Shown here in pieces: positions 41,906-53,500 of a stretch of DNA of 64,000 nt. The position numbers were made by a program, and so were the translations under genes. The DNA comes from Symbiodinium natans (taxonomy: Eukaryota > Sar > Dinophyceae > Suessiales > Symbiodiniaceae): positions 331,501 to 395,500 of the forward strand of contig CAJNDS010002202.1 of the NCBI GenBank assembly GCA_905221605.1, in the 5' to 3' direction. The notes under the pieces are model-generated. The model searched no databases. It was not told the DNA's origin and saw only the letters and a program-made list of their open reading frames with translations. Position 1 is the first letter of the stretch. The number at the start of each line of letters is the position of its first letter.

Positions 41906-42049
41906 TGGTTCTTAGTAAGGGAATGACGTACACTATATTCAACCCTTGAAAGGGTATATGTATATATATATACTCTTTGAGGGTATATATGTATGTGTAT
42001 ATATATACATGTATAGCCCTATAATTCCGTCATTCTCTACTAAGAACCA
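41906..42049. mobile_element. TIR element with TA-rich core, family 7
   Basis: TGGTTCTTAGTAAGGGAATG faces CATTCTCTACTAAGAACCA. The core is (TATG/TA)n repeated twice. The tail CATTCCCTACTAAGAACC also ends a sequence at 2796-2882 and begins one at 42082, so fragments of this family occur elsewhere. Confidence 0.75.
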
Positions 42050-42996
42050 GGGGGGGCCCGAAGTCCCCCCCCTCATTCCCTACCTAAGAGCCAGGGGGGG
42101 GGGCCTAAGTCCTGGAGCTTCTTCAGGTTGGTGCGAACAGAGGGTTGAGGGTTTAGGATTTAGGGCTTAGGGTTTGAAACTTCTTGCTATGTATAGCCGT
42201 GTACGCACATGTTTCCGCGTGTCCGGTCCGTGCTTTGCTGGTCTTGTTTTTTTTTTGTGTTCTACCGTTTAACCCTACACCCTAAACCCCAAACCCTAAA
42301 CCCTATCCCCCAAACCCTACACCCCAAACCCTAAACCCAAACCCGCAACCCCTATAAAACCTTCGTCGGCCAAAGGTGCCGCCCGTCCGCACGGAGAGCT
42401 GTGAGGGAGTCGGAGGCGTTGCTGGTTGTAGCCTCCACCAAAGGGCTTCGGGTTTAGGGTTTAGGGTTTGGGGTTTAGGGCTTAGGGTTGTAGCCTCCCC
42501 CAACAAACTTCCGGTTTTTGAGGGTGTAGGGCTTACGGACTTAAAGCCCTATGGACCCACATTATCATGGTGTCGCCCAAAACTTCTCTACCTACTGTTG
42601 ATGGACGAAATCCTGCATCACTTGTATTATGCAGGTCATCCCCTTAACATTGAAGTCCTTGCAATGCTTCGAAAGTGCATGTGTGTGAATGACCGAAATC
42701 CTGCATCACCCGCGTGCGCGCGCAACATTGAAATTCGAGGGGCGCGGGGAGCTCGACTACCAACCGTCGCACACGTGTATCGTAGGGGGTCATGCAAGAT
42801 TTTGTCCATCCACAGTCTCGGACAAGATAATTTACTGACTTGTTGGCGAGAGTTGTTGCTGGAATGGCTTTTGGGAAGAATGTCGGAGATGTGTTTTTGG
42901 CAGCTTCAAGCCTAACTAAGCTCTCCTCTTGCTCGGGTGTGGTCAAGTGCCAAAGAGCAGAAATGCCGCGTTTTTCAAGTTGCAAATTCGTTTCCG
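42050..42996. other. Unique stretch with imperfect duplication, no firm gene
   Basis: An 85- to 90-bp imperfect duplication is centred at 42605 and 42695 (CGAAATCCTGCATCAC in both, then AACATTGAARTYC). The region 42577-42915 is open on the plus strand (179-residue frame including telomere-derived parts) and partly on the minus strand. Neither product resembles a known family and the duplication argues against selection, so I do not call a gene. Confidence 0.45.
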
Positions 42997-43194
42997 CAGT
43001 TTCAAATTAGTTTCAAAATAGTTTCAAAATCCAGTTGCAAAATCGCTGTTAAGGGGAAACTGTATTTTTCTACTCGCAATTCAAAAAAATGAAGGGATCT
43101 CAGAGGTTCCTGGTTTTCAAAAAGCACGGACAGAAATTGCAGTTCCCCCTTAACAGCGATTCTGCAACTGGATTTTGAAACTAATTTGAAACTG
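42997..43194. mobile_element. Inverted-repeat element, about 200 bp, long arms
   Basis: CAGTTTCAAATTAGTTTCAA...CCAGTTGCAAAATCGCTGTT...AAGGGGAAACTG at the left is mirrored at the right by AATTGCAGTTCCCCCTTAAC...AGCGATTCTGCAACTGG...GAAACTAATTTGAAACTG. The arms are about 50-60 bp, and an 11-bp internal repeat (AGTTTCAAAAT) is present only in the left arm. There is no coding capacity. Confidence 0.85.
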
Positions 43195-43645
43195 TGAAAA
43201 CAATCTGAACCTTGAAAAATACCATATTCCGGACTTTCTTGCCCCCATCCTGGCCCCTCACATACGGCCCTCAATTCACTTGGTCAGCTGTGACTAGAGA
43301 CCAGAGTTTCCGAAAACTTGCCAGTCTCCAGACTGTAGGAATACTCAAGCCTTCATGAAACGTTTTGGTTTTGGGGTACCCTAAACCCTAAACCCTAAGC
43401 CCAAAGCCCCAGAACGGATTCTGAGAGGCTGGGTGACACCAAACACAGGGTGATGTAAAGGGGCCTTGCGAATCGCTGGCCCAGGCCAATCGTAATCCCT
43501 AAACCCTAAACCCTATAAACCCTATAAACCCGATAAAAACCCTATAAAAACCCTATAAGAACCCTATAAAAACCCTGTAAAAACCCTGTAAAAACCCTGT
43601 AAACACCCTATAAACCCTATAAACCCTATAAGCCCTACACCCTGC

Positions 43646-43687
43646 CTCCGCGGCATCCTCCACTTCTGGCTCACGAGCTGCTGGCGC
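43646..43687 (-). CDS. Exon-like island, acidic/alanine-rich
   Basis: CCCAG precedes 42 nt, phase 0/0, reading APAAREPEVEDAAE, followed by a GC donor (GCAGGG). It is short and low in complexity, so support is weak. To its left is a degenerate (ATAAACCCT)n array (43515-43640). Confidence 0.3.
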
Positions 43688-45389
43688 CTGGGTTAAGGTT
43701 TTGGGAAGTGAAGGGTTTAGGGTTTAGGGTTTTAGGGTTTAAGTTTAGGGTTTAGGGTTAAGGGTTCTGGGCTTTGGGTTTTAGGGATTCGGGTTTAGGG
43801 TTTAGGGTTGAGGTTTTAGGGTTTTGAGTTTAGGGTTAGGGTTTAGGGTTTAGGTGTAGTGTTTAGGGTTTAGGGTCAGTATTCTTCCTGGCTTGTGGAG
43901 TCGGAGGTCTCGAGGCTTTTGGGGCTGGAGTATATGTACTAAGATTTTGGTTTAGGGTTTAGGGTTTACGGTTTAGGGTTTAGGGTTTAGGGTTTAGGGT
44001 TTAGGGTTTAGGGTTTAGGGCTTAGGGCTTAGGGTTTAGGAGATTTTTGTTGCACTGATTAAATTGCAGCTTCATCATGGGTTCCCCTACTGCTCCCCTC
44101 TACATACCCCCCCCCCCATTCTAGGCTCCCCCCTTCAAGAACCTCAATTAGGCTTACTTATCCTTGAATAGCATATATTATGGGGGGAATTTGGGGGGGG
44201 GGTTGTATACAGGGGGTCAGTAGGGGAACCCATGATTTCACCGGCAGGACAGCTACTTCCCGGAACTCTGAATGAACTCACCAATGTGTCTTGGAGGTCT
44301 TGGACACTCCTCAGGATGACCCTTATCTGACGGTTTAGGGTTTAGGGTTTAGGGTTTAGGGTTTAGGGTTTAGGGTTTAGGGTTTAGGGTTTAGGGTTTA
44401 GGGTTTAGGGTTTAGGGTTTAGGGTTTAGGGTTTAGGGTTTAGGGGCCTTATCTTATCCGCGGTTGTGACACACCTAAACCCTAAACCCCTAAACGCTGG
44501 ATGACTTCAGGAGTAGCAATACTACCCCTACTTCAATACAGGGATTTACGAAAATAGGGGACCCCAAATAAATACCCAAATAGTAGGATCCCCTTATATA
44601 TATATATATATAGTAAGGACCCCAACAAGGCATCCAGAAATATCGTAAACCCCGATAGGGCTGAGGGGGTTCGAACCCCTAATTAAATAGTGTCGATGGT
44701 AGCAGCTTCTGAGCTTGAAAGGTGAAAAACTGATAAGTGATTTTGGGGCTTTAAATCCCAGAAGCCTGCAGCCGAAACCCTAAACCCTAAACCCTACACC
44801 CTAAACCCTACACCCTACACCCTAAACCCTAAACCCGAAACCCCAAACCCGGCCCCAGGCCTCCTCCTCCGGTGGCGGCCTCGCCGCCCCGGCCGGGCGG
44901 CGCTGGGGGGCGCGGGGCTCGGGCCTGAGGAAGGTTTATGGTTTAGGGTTTAGGGTTTAGACAGCTAGGGTTTAGGGTTTAGGGTTTAGACAGCTAGGGT
45001 TTAGGGTTTAGGGTTTGGGGTTTAGGGTTTGGGGTTTAGGGTTTCGGGTTTAGGGTTTGGGGTTTAGGGTTTAGGGATTAGGGTTATAGGATTTAGGATT
45101 TAGGGTTTAGGGTCTATAATTAATAATTTAGGGGAAAAGCCACCGAATCACAACCCCCAGCGAACCAAAAAGGAGCCAGGAGTAGAACGAAGCCAAAGCC
45201 ATTCCGGTTAGGGTTTAGGGTTAGGGTTTAGGGTCTAGGGTCTAGGGTCTAGGGTTTAGGGTCTAGGGTTTAGAAATTTAGGGTTTAGGGTTTGGGCTTT
45301 AGGGTTTAGGGTTTAGGTTCAAGTATTAGGGCATACTTTGGGGACCATTGAGCACCCCCCCCCCCCCCCCCCGAGTGGTGTGTGTGTGA
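43688..45389. other. Telomeric arrays, TIR element, no gene
   Basis: TTTAGGG arrays lie at 43960-44040, 44331-44445 (sixteen near-perfect units) and 44940-45110. A family-8-like TIR element occupies 44077-44234 (CATGGGTTCCCCTACTG facing CAGTAGGGGAACCCATG). (TA)n at 44596-44612. A GC-rich island lies at 44840-44930. A C run lies at 45355-45372. Confidence 0.65.
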
Positions 45390-45956
45390 AACCTGCTCCG
45401 AGCCAGCAGTAATCAACAGAGCAATGTCATCCATCCAGTTTGGAATATCCGCAAACATTGGTGGTGCCGTCGCCAATGTCACAAGGTGCACTTGAGCCTC
45501 CGCCAGTTCCTCTGAAATACATGGCAAGACACAAGCGAAGATCAGCTGAACAACATGTCTGCTGTAGGACTTCCAGGCGCGGTGCCCGCGGTCGTTGTGT
45601 GCACCTGCTCATGTCTTGTGCTTGTGGCGAACCAAGTGTCTTGAAGCAGCAGCGCCCTGTCATGTTCGCAATGTCCATGAGATTTGCTCCTTTGAGCACC
45701 ACCTACAATCGCTTGCGAAGTTTGATCGCCAGCTCTGGAAATGTCGTCCTTGTGCTTCAAGCAAGAACTCCCATATGGTGGCATAGAATGCCGAAGCTCC
45801 ATCTATGAAGACCACTGCACCTGGTTGCTTGAACAAAACGAAAGGGATGGATATGCGCTTGCACACACGTAGAAGGCAATCCGATCGCACTGCCTCTACG
45901 AATGCCAGCCGTTGAGCCCCCACTCTCTCAAGAACCTCAAGCAATCCTGTCCTCAT
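45390..45956 (-). pseudogene. Reverse-transcriptase fragment of a non-LTR retrotransposon, frameshifted
   Basis: On the minus strand three RT blocks appear in order. The first is GAVVFIDGASAFYATI, the motif-A block with F-x-D-x-x-x-A-F. The second is GTAPGSPTADMLFS, the motif-B block G-x-x-P-G-x-P-x-A-D. The third is PNWMDDIALLI, the motif-C x-x-D-D catalytic pair. Motifs A and C share one reading frame and B lies in another, so two compensating frameshifts occur. One falls just after LFS, where TTCAGCTGATCTTC changes frame. The 5' domain before about 60 residues of motif A, and all of the thumb, endonuclease and 3' end, are missing. Both ends run straight into repeats (CCCTAAA at 45957; C run at 45372). 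It is a dead, truncated element. Confidence 0.8.
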
Positions 45957-46589
45957 GGCTAAACCCTAAACCCTAAACCCTAAACCCTAAACCCTAAACC
46001 CCAAACCCTAAACCCTAAACCCTAAGCCCTGAACTAGGGGCTTTGGGGGTTTGTCAGGGTCTTGCCCGGTGGCCTTCGCTGCCTCTCCGTCTGGCTCCCC
46101 GTGCGCATCAACCCTCCTGAAAGTTTAGGGTATCATTTTGTGGGTTTAGGGTTTAGGGTTTAGGGTTGAGGGTTTAGGGTTGAGGGTTTAGGGTTCTGAA
46201 AGGTTCAGAGGCTTATCAGGGAACCTATAAGCCCTAAAAACCAGGGACTTAGTGCAGGGAAGCGCCAAAAACAACATGCTCCAGCAATATACGGTTTAGG
46301 GTTCAGGGTTTCGGGTAAAAACTTCCTTGTATAACAGACATGTACGGTTTAGGGTTTAGGGTTAAACCCTGCTGCAGATGGGCAATGTCAGGGTTTAGGT
46401 TTCACGTTTCATGCTCGGAGCCTGGCAGCAGCGAGCCTCAAAACAAGGGATCAGGGCGGATGGCCGAGTTTAGGGTTTAGGGTTTAGGGTTTACGGAAAA
46501 GCAGATGCGTCCAAGGCCCCAGTCTTTCTTTCGGGAAATAGGGCAGTCTATTTTTTTTTTACGGTTAAGGGTTTAGGGTTTAGGGTTTT
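45957..46589. other. Telomeric tracts and short islands
   Basis: CCCTAAA array at 45958-46030; TTTAGGG tracts at 46145-46195, 46335-46360 and 46465-46490. The islands between are short and unassigned. Confidence 0.6.
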
Positions 46590-46785
46590 AAGGGTCCATG
46601 ATGCCATATTATCATCTACTTGGGCCCCAGACTTCTTACATAGGAGGTACTTTAAGGCCCAAGTATACCCTATTTACTAGGCTGCCCAGTATTAAAGGGG
46701 TTGATAAGGGAACCTAAACCCCTCAAAAAGGGAATAAGGGTACTACTGGGCATCCTAGACTTTAAGGCCCAAGTATACCCTATTT
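46590..46785. mobile_element. Nested TIR elements: family 2b inside family 1
   Basis: The outer family-1 element runs AAGGGTCCATGATGCC...GGTACTTTAAGGCCCAAG...TACCCTATTT. At that point an 83-bp family-2b element (46676-46758, ACTAGGCTGCCCAGTA...TACTGGGCATCCTAG) is inserted. A 27-bp segment of the host (ACTTTAAGGCCCAAGTATAC then CCTATTT) is present on both sides (46649-46675 and 46759-46785). Confidence 0.85.
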
Positions 46786-48301
46786 CGGCACACGGAAGCG
46801 TCCGTAGACCCACAAGATGATGGGCTCGTCGAGCATGCGCTGAGTGTCCAGGCTCCATCTGTGCTAAACCCTAAACCCTAAACCCTCTAAACCCTAAACC
46901 CTAAACCCTAAACCCTAAACCCTAATTAAACCCTAAACCCTAAACCCTAAACCCTAAACCGTGTTTTGAGAGCATCTGAATGGGAGGCGGACTGTTGGTG
47001 TCCATGACGAACCGGCAAAAAACAAACATCATCTGCATTGCCAAGGATCCTCGTTACTGCGCCCAGGCAAGGGCAAAGAAATTCACAGCCATCTTAACCC
47101 TAAATACCGAACGCCCGAAAACCAAACCCTGAACCAACAACCCTACAATAATTCCCTCAAGCCCCACAACCCTAAACTCAAAACCCCTAGCAGGTCTTCG
47201 GCTAGGGGCTTATAGGGTTTGGGCTTGAGTTTAGGGCTTAGGGCTTGGGGTTTAGGGTTTAGGCTTTTATTCTACCACCCTAACAACTTCTGAGGAAATC
47301 TACAAGCAAGGCAGGATTCCGGTTCCAAAAGTAAACCCTAAACCCTAAACCCTACACCCCTAAACCCTAGACTCCAAACCCTCACACCCTAAAACCCTAA
47401 GCCCTAAACCCCAAACCCTGACCCCTAAACCCCTAAACGGTAACCCCTAAAAACCACGATGAGCCTGGCCCAGTCCGACGCGGAGTCGGCTCGGGAGCGT
47501 TGGAGGATCTCAGGGGATCTTCACGGGGCTTTTAGTAGCTTGATAGGGTTTAGGGTTTAGGGTTTAGGGTTTAGGGTTTAGGGTTTAGGTTTAGGGTTTA
47601 GGGTTTAGGATTCAGGCTTTAGGGTTTAGGGATACCGATTTAGGGTGTTTAAGAGGATTAAGCATTGTTTGTTAAAAGGGCTTAGGGCCTGTTCAGGGTC
47701 TAGGGTTTAGGGCTTTATGGGGTTTAGGGGTTTTAAGGCCTTTATAGGGTTTTCGGGTTTAGGGATTCGGGGTTTAGGGATTCGAGGTTTAGGGGTCTTA
47801 GGTGTTTTGGGGGGGTTAGGGGTTTAAAGGGACGACTGGGGTTTTAGGGGGTGTCGGGCTTTTCTAGGGTTTTGTGTGTGTGTGTGTATGTTATTTTTTT
47901 TGGGGGGGTACATGTTTTAGGGTTTAGGATTTGAGGTTTTAGGGGTTTATTGACCTTGACCTACCTGGGACTTGAGGAGTTTGGGTTGATTCTTGGTAGT
48001 GCAGCAGCCAGATTTCAATGAGGGCACCCAAAGGCTTGGCTACTTGTTCAGGGTCTAGGGTTTAGGGTTTAGGGTTGAACCAACAATCATGGGCAAAAGG
48101 GTACCATTGGGCTACCAAGTACTTGGGGTTTAGGGGGTTTAATATACAGGTTTGGTTCTAGGGTTTAGGGATTTTAGGGGTTTATTGAGGGTTTAAGGTT
48201 TAAGGGTTTGGGTTTATAGGGTTTAGGGGCTTGGGGGTTTAGGAGGCTTCGGGGGTTTAGGGGCTTCGGGGTTTTCGGGTTTAGCAGATTAGGTTTAAGG
48301 G
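46786..48301. other. Repeat-rich noncoding stretch
   Basis: CCCTAAA tracts lie at 46862-46960 and 47330-47420; TTTAGGG tracts at 47545-47630; degenerate GGGTTTAGGG sequence at 47640-47950 and 48040-48290, with a (GT)n run at 47876-47890. The island 47456-47530 is open on the plus strand (SLAQSDAESARERWRISGDL) and may be an exon. Confidence 0.5.
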
Positions 48302-48446
48302 TCTCGGACTTAGCCAGAACGACATGGTCCCAGTTCCGTCCACAGTCCATCCATACATTGAACAGCTCGTTCTTCATGAGCATGGGGCTCAGCTTAACTG
48401 GGAAGGCCTTGCGATTCTGGCACTGTCGATTGAAGGCATTCCAGGT
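48302..48446 (-). CDS. Orphan exon, unknown conserved-looking protein
   Basis: After CCACAAAG the minus strand reads TWNAFNRQCQNRKAFPVKLS, then PMLMKNELFNVWMDCGRNWD and HVVLAKSET, about 48 residues with a mixed hydrophobic and charged composition and W/C/F residues unlike repeat translations. The 3' end fades into degenerate telomeric DNA. I do not recognise the family. Confidence 0.5.
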
Positions 48447-49686
48447 CTTTGTGGTGGGTCACGGGATCGGCCGGAGTGCAAATTCCAGGTAGGGCTTTAT
48501 GTTTCTCTATAACGAGAACTGGAGCAAAACTCAGTGAATCTTCGGGTAGGGGCTGTTCTTTTGCTCGGTGCCCTTCGGGCCGTTCTTGTGCTCGATTGCC
48601 TTCGGGCCGTTCTTCCGGCCGGTGTTGAAAGATTTGGGTTTGGGGCGAAAAGGTTAGGAGGTTTGGGGGTTTAGTGTTTAAAGGTCTTCGGGTGTAGGGT
48701 TGAAAGGCTTTGGGGTTAGGGTTTCAGGTTGAGGGTTCACCGGTTCAGAGCAGGAGCTTTCAACCCTAAACCCAGAAACCGCCTAAGCGCCTAAACCCTA
48801 AACCCGAACCTTAAACCCTAAACCCTAAACCCTCCACCCGACACCCGGGTTGAGGGTGCTGAGTTACGTGGGGGGAGCTGAACCCACAGAACTCCACACT
48901 TGAAACCCCGTCACCCGCCTGCTCCCGCTGAAGGGGTCCAGACCTGGTTGTGTCATAAGATCGTTTGTCGGCGTGCGGGCTTGTTTAGGGTATAAGGGTT
49001 TGGGGTCTAGGGTTTAGGGTTTAGGGCTCAGCGCTCAAGATCTTCTGTGGGTTGTTTAGGGTAACGGTTTTGGGCTTACAGTGTTCCTCGGTCCTCTACA
49101 ATCTATGGGGTATATGGTCGGGTTTACGGGGGCCTGCAGAAAAAAACTCCAAAAAGTTGGAACGTCGCTATCCCCATACCCCAAAAGGTCTACTACAGGG
49201 AATCCCAGCTCTCATCATGCTTAAAAAAATGTTCCAACTTTCAGGAAAGTACCATATAGAGTCGCCACTAAGCTAAGAAAACACAGGTGCACGTACCCTC
49301 AACCCCTAAGGCCCCTAACCATCAAGACCATCGGACGCTCCCCAAAACCCTGCAGTTTGGGGTTTAGGGTTTAGGGTAATTTTAGGGTTTAGGGTTTCGG
49401 GTAACCACAACCCCGAAAAAAGCCACCACCACAGAATGGAGGGAGCCCGGGCTCCCCTGCGGGGCGCGCGGCCGAAGGAGGAGAATCCCGCAGTGGTGGG
49501 CCGTGCGCGCGCCGAATCCTGGGGTGGTTTAGGGTTTAGGGTTTAGGGTTTAGGGTTTAGGGTTTAGGGTTTAGGGTTTAGGGTTTAGGGTTTAGGGTTT
49601 GGGGCTTGGGGCTTGGGGTTTGGGGACTACCTGGGACTCTATTTACCTACAGTTTGGTAGTAACCCCTTAAAGCAGAAGGTACTTG
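48447..49686. other. Noncoding stretch
   Basis: Between 48550 and 48625, TGCTCGGTGCCCTTCGGGCC and related words repeat (CTTCGGGCCGTTCTT twice). The sequence at 49152-49244 (AAAAGTTGGAACG facing GTTCCAACTTTC) resembles 122-194 and is a likely TIR element. TTTAGGG array at 49526-49605. The GC-rich island 49430-49525 is unassigned. Confidence 0.5.
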
Positions 49687-49886
49687 GAGGTTCATGGTAC
49701 TTCTGAACCAATTATAACTGTACTCATAGCTGTACTTATAAGCCCCTTTAAGTGCCCTAATATGGTTATAAGTGCAGTTAGAAGTACAGTGTTACATGGT
49801 GAATAAGTACCTTAAGTGCCCTAATATAGTTATAAGTGCAGTTAGAAGTACAGTTTTACATGGTGAATAAGTACCTTGAACCTCCA
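49687..49886. mobile_element. TIR element, family 4, with internal duplication
   Basis: GAGGTTCATGGTACTT faces AAGTACCTTGAACCTC. The right arm contains a tandem duplication of about 65 bp (AAGTGCCCTAATATGGTTAT to GGTGAATAAGTACCTT, twice), so the hairpin could form in two registers. The sister copy at 30530-30673 has one. Confidence 0.8.
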
Positions 49887-50280
49887 AGTAGAACCCAGAA
49901 GGCTGTAGGCAAAGAGAGCCCCAGGTAGGGGCTAGGGTTTAGGCGCCGAACCCTGCCGTGGTGGAGGGTCAAGTCTCCACCCGGCGTTTTGGGTATGCAT
50001 AATATATATATATACATATGTATGTATGGATGTATGTATGTATGTAATATGTGTAGAGGCGTTATAGGCAATTTTTAGGGTTTAGGGGCTTAGGGGCTTA
50101 GGGTGAGGGTTAAGGACGCCCCTTCAGGGGTTTCAGGTTTTGGGTTCTAGGGTTTCGGACACACTAAACTCTCAAAACCTCCGGAGTCCACAAGTCTCCT
50201 AGCCCACTAAACCCTAAGCTTGCTACTTAGTAGTGGTGAATTGGGGTTTAGGGTTTAGGGTTTAGGAGGGAAGTAGGTAC

Positions 50281-50592
50281 CTCCTTCCCCCTCAGATGCC
50301 CGTGAAGGGACTTTATGGGGTACCTCACTTGAAAAATCCCCCTACCAGCCCTCCCCTTCCATTGACCCGCAAAACCTAAAACTTGCCTTACTGCGGCAGG
50401 CCGAAAGTTCGTCGCACTCACAACATAAGACAAGAAGACAGCAGAACACCCCCCCCTTAGACTCCTGCACTCCAAAAGCGCCAGGTCCTCCTCTGGAACA
50501 ATAAAATAGTATAAGTTTATTCCAGGGATTAATTCCTCCGCTGGCCAGGCTAGGACAAAACCATGATGCAGTACTCCGCTGTCCTCCGTCAA
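50281..50592 (-). CDS. Long orphan exon, unknown protein
   Basis: The longest unassigned open stretch outside the ankyrin genes: 312 nt, phase 0/0, between an AGACAAAG acceptor and a canonical GAG/GTACCT donor. It reads LTEDSGVLHHGFVLAWPAEE, then LIPGINLYYFIVPEEDLALL, then ECRSLRGGCSAVFLSYVVSA and on to GHLRGKE. The frame is open upstream to about 50619. The hydrophobic patches (FVLAWP, INLYYFIV, SAVFLSYVVSA) suggest a globular domain. There is no family match by eye. Confidence 0.6.
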
Positions 50593-53500
50593 CTTTGTCT
50601 TGTCAAGAGCGACGAAACTTTATTACCGGTCATGTAATCATTTAAGACCTTAGGGGCAGGGGGGCCGTGGTACTGGGGATTCTGTGACAACTGAAGGTTG
50701 CTAGCTTCTGGCAACTCCTAAATCCTCAATAACACGGCAGCAAAAAAACCTCTACCCTGAATCATCGACGTTTTCACTCCTCATAAGACAGGGAGCGGGG
50801 GTCCAGCACCAATATTCCACATAAGCCCTTAACAAGCAAGAATAGGGAAAAAGGGCCCTCAAACCCCCGAAGCCTAAACCCTAAACCCTAAACCCTAAAC
50901 CATAAACCCTCAACCCTAAACCCTAAACCCTACCCCCTAAAACCCCATCAAACCCTGACTGGGGCCGTGTGCGGGGCGCGACGTCGACGAAGCTGCGCCC
51001 GCACCGGGTCGCCCTGTTCTCACAAGGGGTTTCGGGCTTTGGGCTCTGGGTTCAGGGTAGGGTTTCGTATAGGGTTTGGGTCCCAATCACGTTTTGACCG
51101 GTCTGCTTTGACCGAGCTATTTTTTGGAACTATGTTTTTCGTTTGGGGGGGGGGGGGGGGGCACAGGGGCAGAAGGCGGGGGGGGGAGGGCACGGGGGCA
51201 GAAGGCGGGGGGGGGGGGGGGGGGGAGGGGGGCAGAAGGCGGGGGGGGGGGGGAGGGGGGGCGGGGAGGGCGGGGGGGGAGGGAGTGCGGGGGAGGGAGG
51301 GGGAGAGGGAAAGGTGGGGTGGTGTGGAGGTTTTAAGCAAATTCAGAAATTTGGATTAATTTACTTAAACTCAGCTTGTCAGCTGTTTAGACAAATAACT
51401 TGGGACATTCAGAATGATATCACATACAATTTCCATTTTTGTAGTCTTGAGGGTTTCGGGTTTAGGGTTTAGGATTTAGGGTGTAGGGTTTGGGGCTTAG
51501 GGTTTCGGGCTTCGGATGTAGGGTTGGGAGTTTGGGAGTTAGCGTCTAGAATACCCGATAGCCCCAAGTCAAAAGACACAAAGGCCATAATTATGGGTTA
51601 CTTCGGTTGGCTAGACCCAGGAATGACCTAGGATGAAAAAAGCTTCCCCTTTTTTGGTTAAAGGACGGGAAACTAAACTCCAAGAAAGGGAATACGGGCC
51701 CACTATGGTTCCTGGGTCGGGGCAGTCAGCTTGAGGGTGGAGAGAGCCCCTGCGCCCCATGCTAAACAGAGGTACCCGCAGCCTACACCCTACATCCTGA
51801 ACCCTAATGTTGGACCCTGTTTAGTAGGGGCCTCCTCGTTAAAGTCCATTTGGCCGAACTACTCAGGACACCCTGACTGTTTGCGGGTCCCTCTTTAAAG
51901 TCAGATCGTCCGGGCGCCGTAAGAAAATTCCGTGTGGCGCGCCTTTAAAACAGATAGCCGGGCATCGCTGCCCCTTTTAAACTTATCTAAACTCCTCCCG
52001 ATTAAAGTCATATAAACCCCCGGGAGCGTCTAAACAGGGACAGATCCGGCCTCGACCAGGGGGGGGGGGGGCCCACACATTGAAGAGGGTCCAACATTAA
52101 GAAAGAACAGTGGACACTTTAGGCCCTCAAACCTTCGCCCTAGGCCCGAAACTCCCACACGGCCTGACTAGCACCCTTTTCTAGGCAGAACTGCCCCCGG
52201 CCCAGAAACACGTTTACTGGATGGACAATGGGTGGTGCCGTTGGCGAGGGGTCGAATTTAGTTTGAAAACCCCAGAAGGCAATGGTTTGGGTGCTGGCAT
52301 GTGAAAGCTCACAACCCAGCATCAGTGAAACTTGCTGGACTGCTTTGGGAATATGTCATTCGCAGGACATGCTGCCCCTCCACACCGCTGGGCGTGCCGG
52401 GGCGCCATTTCCACGTAGTATATACTGCCCTAAACCCTAAACCCTACACCCTAAACCCAGAAACCCGAAACCCTAAACCCCAAACCCCGAACCCTTCTCA
52501 GAGGCGCGCTTCCGGTCACAGCTGCGGTTGTGGCTGCCATGGATGCCTCCCGAGGCGAGCACGACTACTAAGGTGTCAGGGGTTTAGGCTTTAGGGTTTA
52601 GGGCTTATAGGGTTTAGGGTTTAGGGGTGTAGAGTTTAGGGCTTATAGGTTTAGGGCTTCTAGGGTTTAGGGCCCAGGATTTAGGACTGTCGGTTTTGGA
52701 ACTTACGGTTGATGCTTTTTTGTTGAGGGCATCTTAGGTTTCGGGGTCTTCTGGGGCTTGAGGTAATTCAGGATTGGGCTTTCAAAAACCCAAACAATAC
52801 CCTGACGCACACCGAAAGCGCTTAGCAACCCTTCTTGAAGGCACCCAAAAGCCCAAGACCTAAACTCAAGCCCGGAAAGCCCTTAGCCCTGCAGAAAGCG
52901 CCTGTAGGGTTTAGGGCTTAAGGCCCTGAATCCTAAACCCTAAACCCTAAACCCTAAACCCTAAACCCTAAACCCTAAACCCTCAGACTTGGGGAGGGAG
53001 GTCCCGGCCCGCCTGTCTCTCTGCATCCATGGAGGCCTTCGCGATGCGCGCCTGGCTGGCTAGGGTTTAGGGTTGAGGGTTGAGGGTTCAGGGTTCAGGG
53101 TTTAGGGTTTATAGGGTTTATAGGGTTATAGGGTTATAGGGTTTAGGGTTTAGGGTTTAGGGTTTGGGGTTTAGGGTTTAGGGTTTAGGGTTGGGCCGGG
53201 GGATGTTTGGGGTTTAGAGTTTAGGGCTTTGGGTTGAGGGATGTGTGGGGCTTAGGGTTTGAGATTTGGGGTTTTAGAGATCTTTTTTGGTGAGGTTAAC
53301 CCTAAACCCTAAACCCTAAACACCCAAAACTGAAACCGAACCCTAGCAGTCCGGGGTCCCCAGCCATCTCCGCGTCCGCACGCAGGCGACGCACCTGACG
53401 CCAGGACTCAAATCTTAAACCCTGCTTTAGTATTTAGGGTTTCGGGTTTAGGGTTTAGGGTTTAGGGTACCCTAAAACCCGAAACCCTGAACACTTAACC

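Noticed and set aside
42376-42915. A 179-residue plus-strand frame
   Set aside because: It includes telomere-derived words (GFRVWGLG), overlaps an imperfect 85- to 90-bp duplication, and has no recognisable domain.
44655-44690. A tRNA T-arm-like sequence (GGGGGTTCGAACCCCTA)
   Set aside because: No D arm, anticodon arm or acceptor stem can be drawn around it. A similar TTCGAAC near 16580 fails for the same reason.
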